Source of the DNA: Onstottus_B arcticum
Lineage (GTDB): Bacteria; Acidobacteriota; Blastocatellia; UBA7656
Reading direction: 5' to 3'
DNA length: 64,000 nucleotides
Assembly (NCBI GenBank): GCA_038040485.1
Contig: JBBPIE010000025.1
Span: forward strand, 1 to 64,000
Part shown: piece after piece, positions 63,406 to 64,000 of the stretch
Numbering within the stretch: the first letter of the stretch is position 1
Layout of the letters: every line of letters begins with the position of its first letter
Position numbers and translations under genes: made by a program
Notes under the pieces: model-generated
What the model was told of the DNA's origin: nothing
Database searches by the model: none
The model's input: only the letters and a program-made list of their open reading frames with translations

Positions 63406-63971
63406 CGATCGAAATCAAAAAAAGACTACGACGAGCAAGGGGTGCGATCATCAAGGGGATATTTGAGAGCTTGAAGCAAAAAGGCTACTTGGACACGAGT
63501 CTGGTATTGATCCTCGCTGACCACGGTGAAGCGCTTGGCCAGCGCGACCGTTCTCTCTATGGCCACGTCAATGATCTGTATCAGGAGTATATTCGCATCC
63601 CCCTCTTAATCTATGACGATCCCGAAACGCATTATACGAATCTGAACTATGCTACGCAGATTGACATAGCGCCGACTGTACTTGACCGCCTGGGTCTCGC
63701 GATACCATCGAATTGGCAAGGGCACTCCTTGCTTGGTTCCGATTCGGAACGATATAGCTTTCATCAAACCAGAACCTATCCTGCAACATATGCCGTCGTT
63801 TTCCGAACCGATCGGGCAACCTACAAGTACCTCAAGCACCCGGTCCGAGGGGAAGAATTATACGAGCTGGCTAGCGATCCGGGTGAGATGCACAATCTGA
63901 TGAGCACCGCCGATCCGGCATTGATCGAACGCATGCGAGAGAAACTGGCGGAGAGCTTGGCTGATTTCTAG
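63406..63971 (+). pseudogene. sulfatase (alkaline phosphatase superfamily) C-terminal remnant, frameshifted
   Basis: A 166-codon frame from 63471 encodes the C-terminal half of a sulfatase: LVLILADHGEALGQR (metal-binding Asp-His), HVNDLYQEYIRIPLLIYDDP, TQIDIAPTVLDRLGL and ELYELASDPGEMHNL. Upstream in another frame the family segment SKKDYDEQ is visible (about 63412-63438), so a frameshift lies between, near an A7 tract (63417-63423) and 63450. The N-terminal active-site Cys/Ser-x-Pro-x-Arg region is missing. The stop at 63969-63971 is intact. Decayed or rearranged gene; a sulfated EPS is a tempting but unproven link. Confidence 0.75.
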
Positions 63972-64000
63972 CGGACGTGCCGACACACACACGTCCGAAG

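Noticed and set aside
63101..63466. 121-codon frame downstream of the PqqD gene
   Set aside because: Arg/Cys-rich composition of a spurious GC-rich frame; its end overlaps the sulfatase remnant in a different frame.

Overview
The window looks like a chromosomal segment of a GC-rich, Gram-negative-type soil bacterium, most likely Acidobacteriota (Blastocatellia-like). This is inferred from the gene mix: a cytochrome c/copper monooxygenase fusion beside a twin-arginine amidohydrolase, a eukaryote-like short transketolase, a large Wzy/Wzx-type exopolysaccharide (EPS) locus, and HPr-kinase-related/PqqD genes. No rRNA or 16S marker is present, so the placement is tentative.

Region 1 (1-9.4 kb), central metabolism. 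A DapA-family aldolase and a cupin lie on the minus strand. They are followed on the plus strand by transketolase, a small protein plus MazF-type toxin pair, gap, pgk, a lipoprotein, tpiA, secG and tRNA-Leu(GAG). This is a lower-glycolysis block. A long perfect inverted repeat separates gap from pgk.

Region 2 (9.5-17.2 kb), redox and accessory genes. It holds an OsmC-like protein, an MDR-family reductase, a cytochrome c-Cu monooxygenase fusion, a Tat-type amidohydrolase, a secreted VOC-domain protein, a 97-residue unknown, and a hexaheme cytochrome c on the minus strand.

Region 3 (17.4-56.7 kb), one co-directional EPS/glycan locus of about 37 kb. It starts with a TPR/carbohydrate-binding protein, O-antigen ligase, Wza-like export protein and Wzc-like co-polymerase/tyrosine kinase. 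Then come a glucuronyl C5-epimerase, LegB-like dehydratase, sugar nucleotidyltransferase, three DegT/StrS aminotransferases, a WbpB-like dehydrogenase, FemAB and LbetaH acyltransferases, a divergent deacetylase-like protein, a Wzx flippase, many glycosyltransferases (GT4, GT2, membrane GT-C-like), methyltransferases, an asparagine synthetase-type amidotransferase, an NDP-sugar SDR, and a WecA-type initiating transferase fused to half of a WbpM/CapD protein. Many junctions overlap (ATGA, TAATG), suggesting translational coupling. The content resembles EPS loci associated with exosortase (XrtA), but no exosortase is visible here.

Region 4 (56.8-63.1 kb), the most unusual part. After a FecR-like secreted protein come two HPr-kinase-related proteins, a nucleotidyltransferase-family protein, a MauE-like membrane protein fused to two thioredoxin domains, and a PqqD-domain protein carrying an internal Tat-like signal and a C-terminal domain with 12 cysteines. 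Together they look like a maturation system for an exported Cys-rich protein. The window ends in a frameshifted, N-terminally truncated sulfatase remnant.
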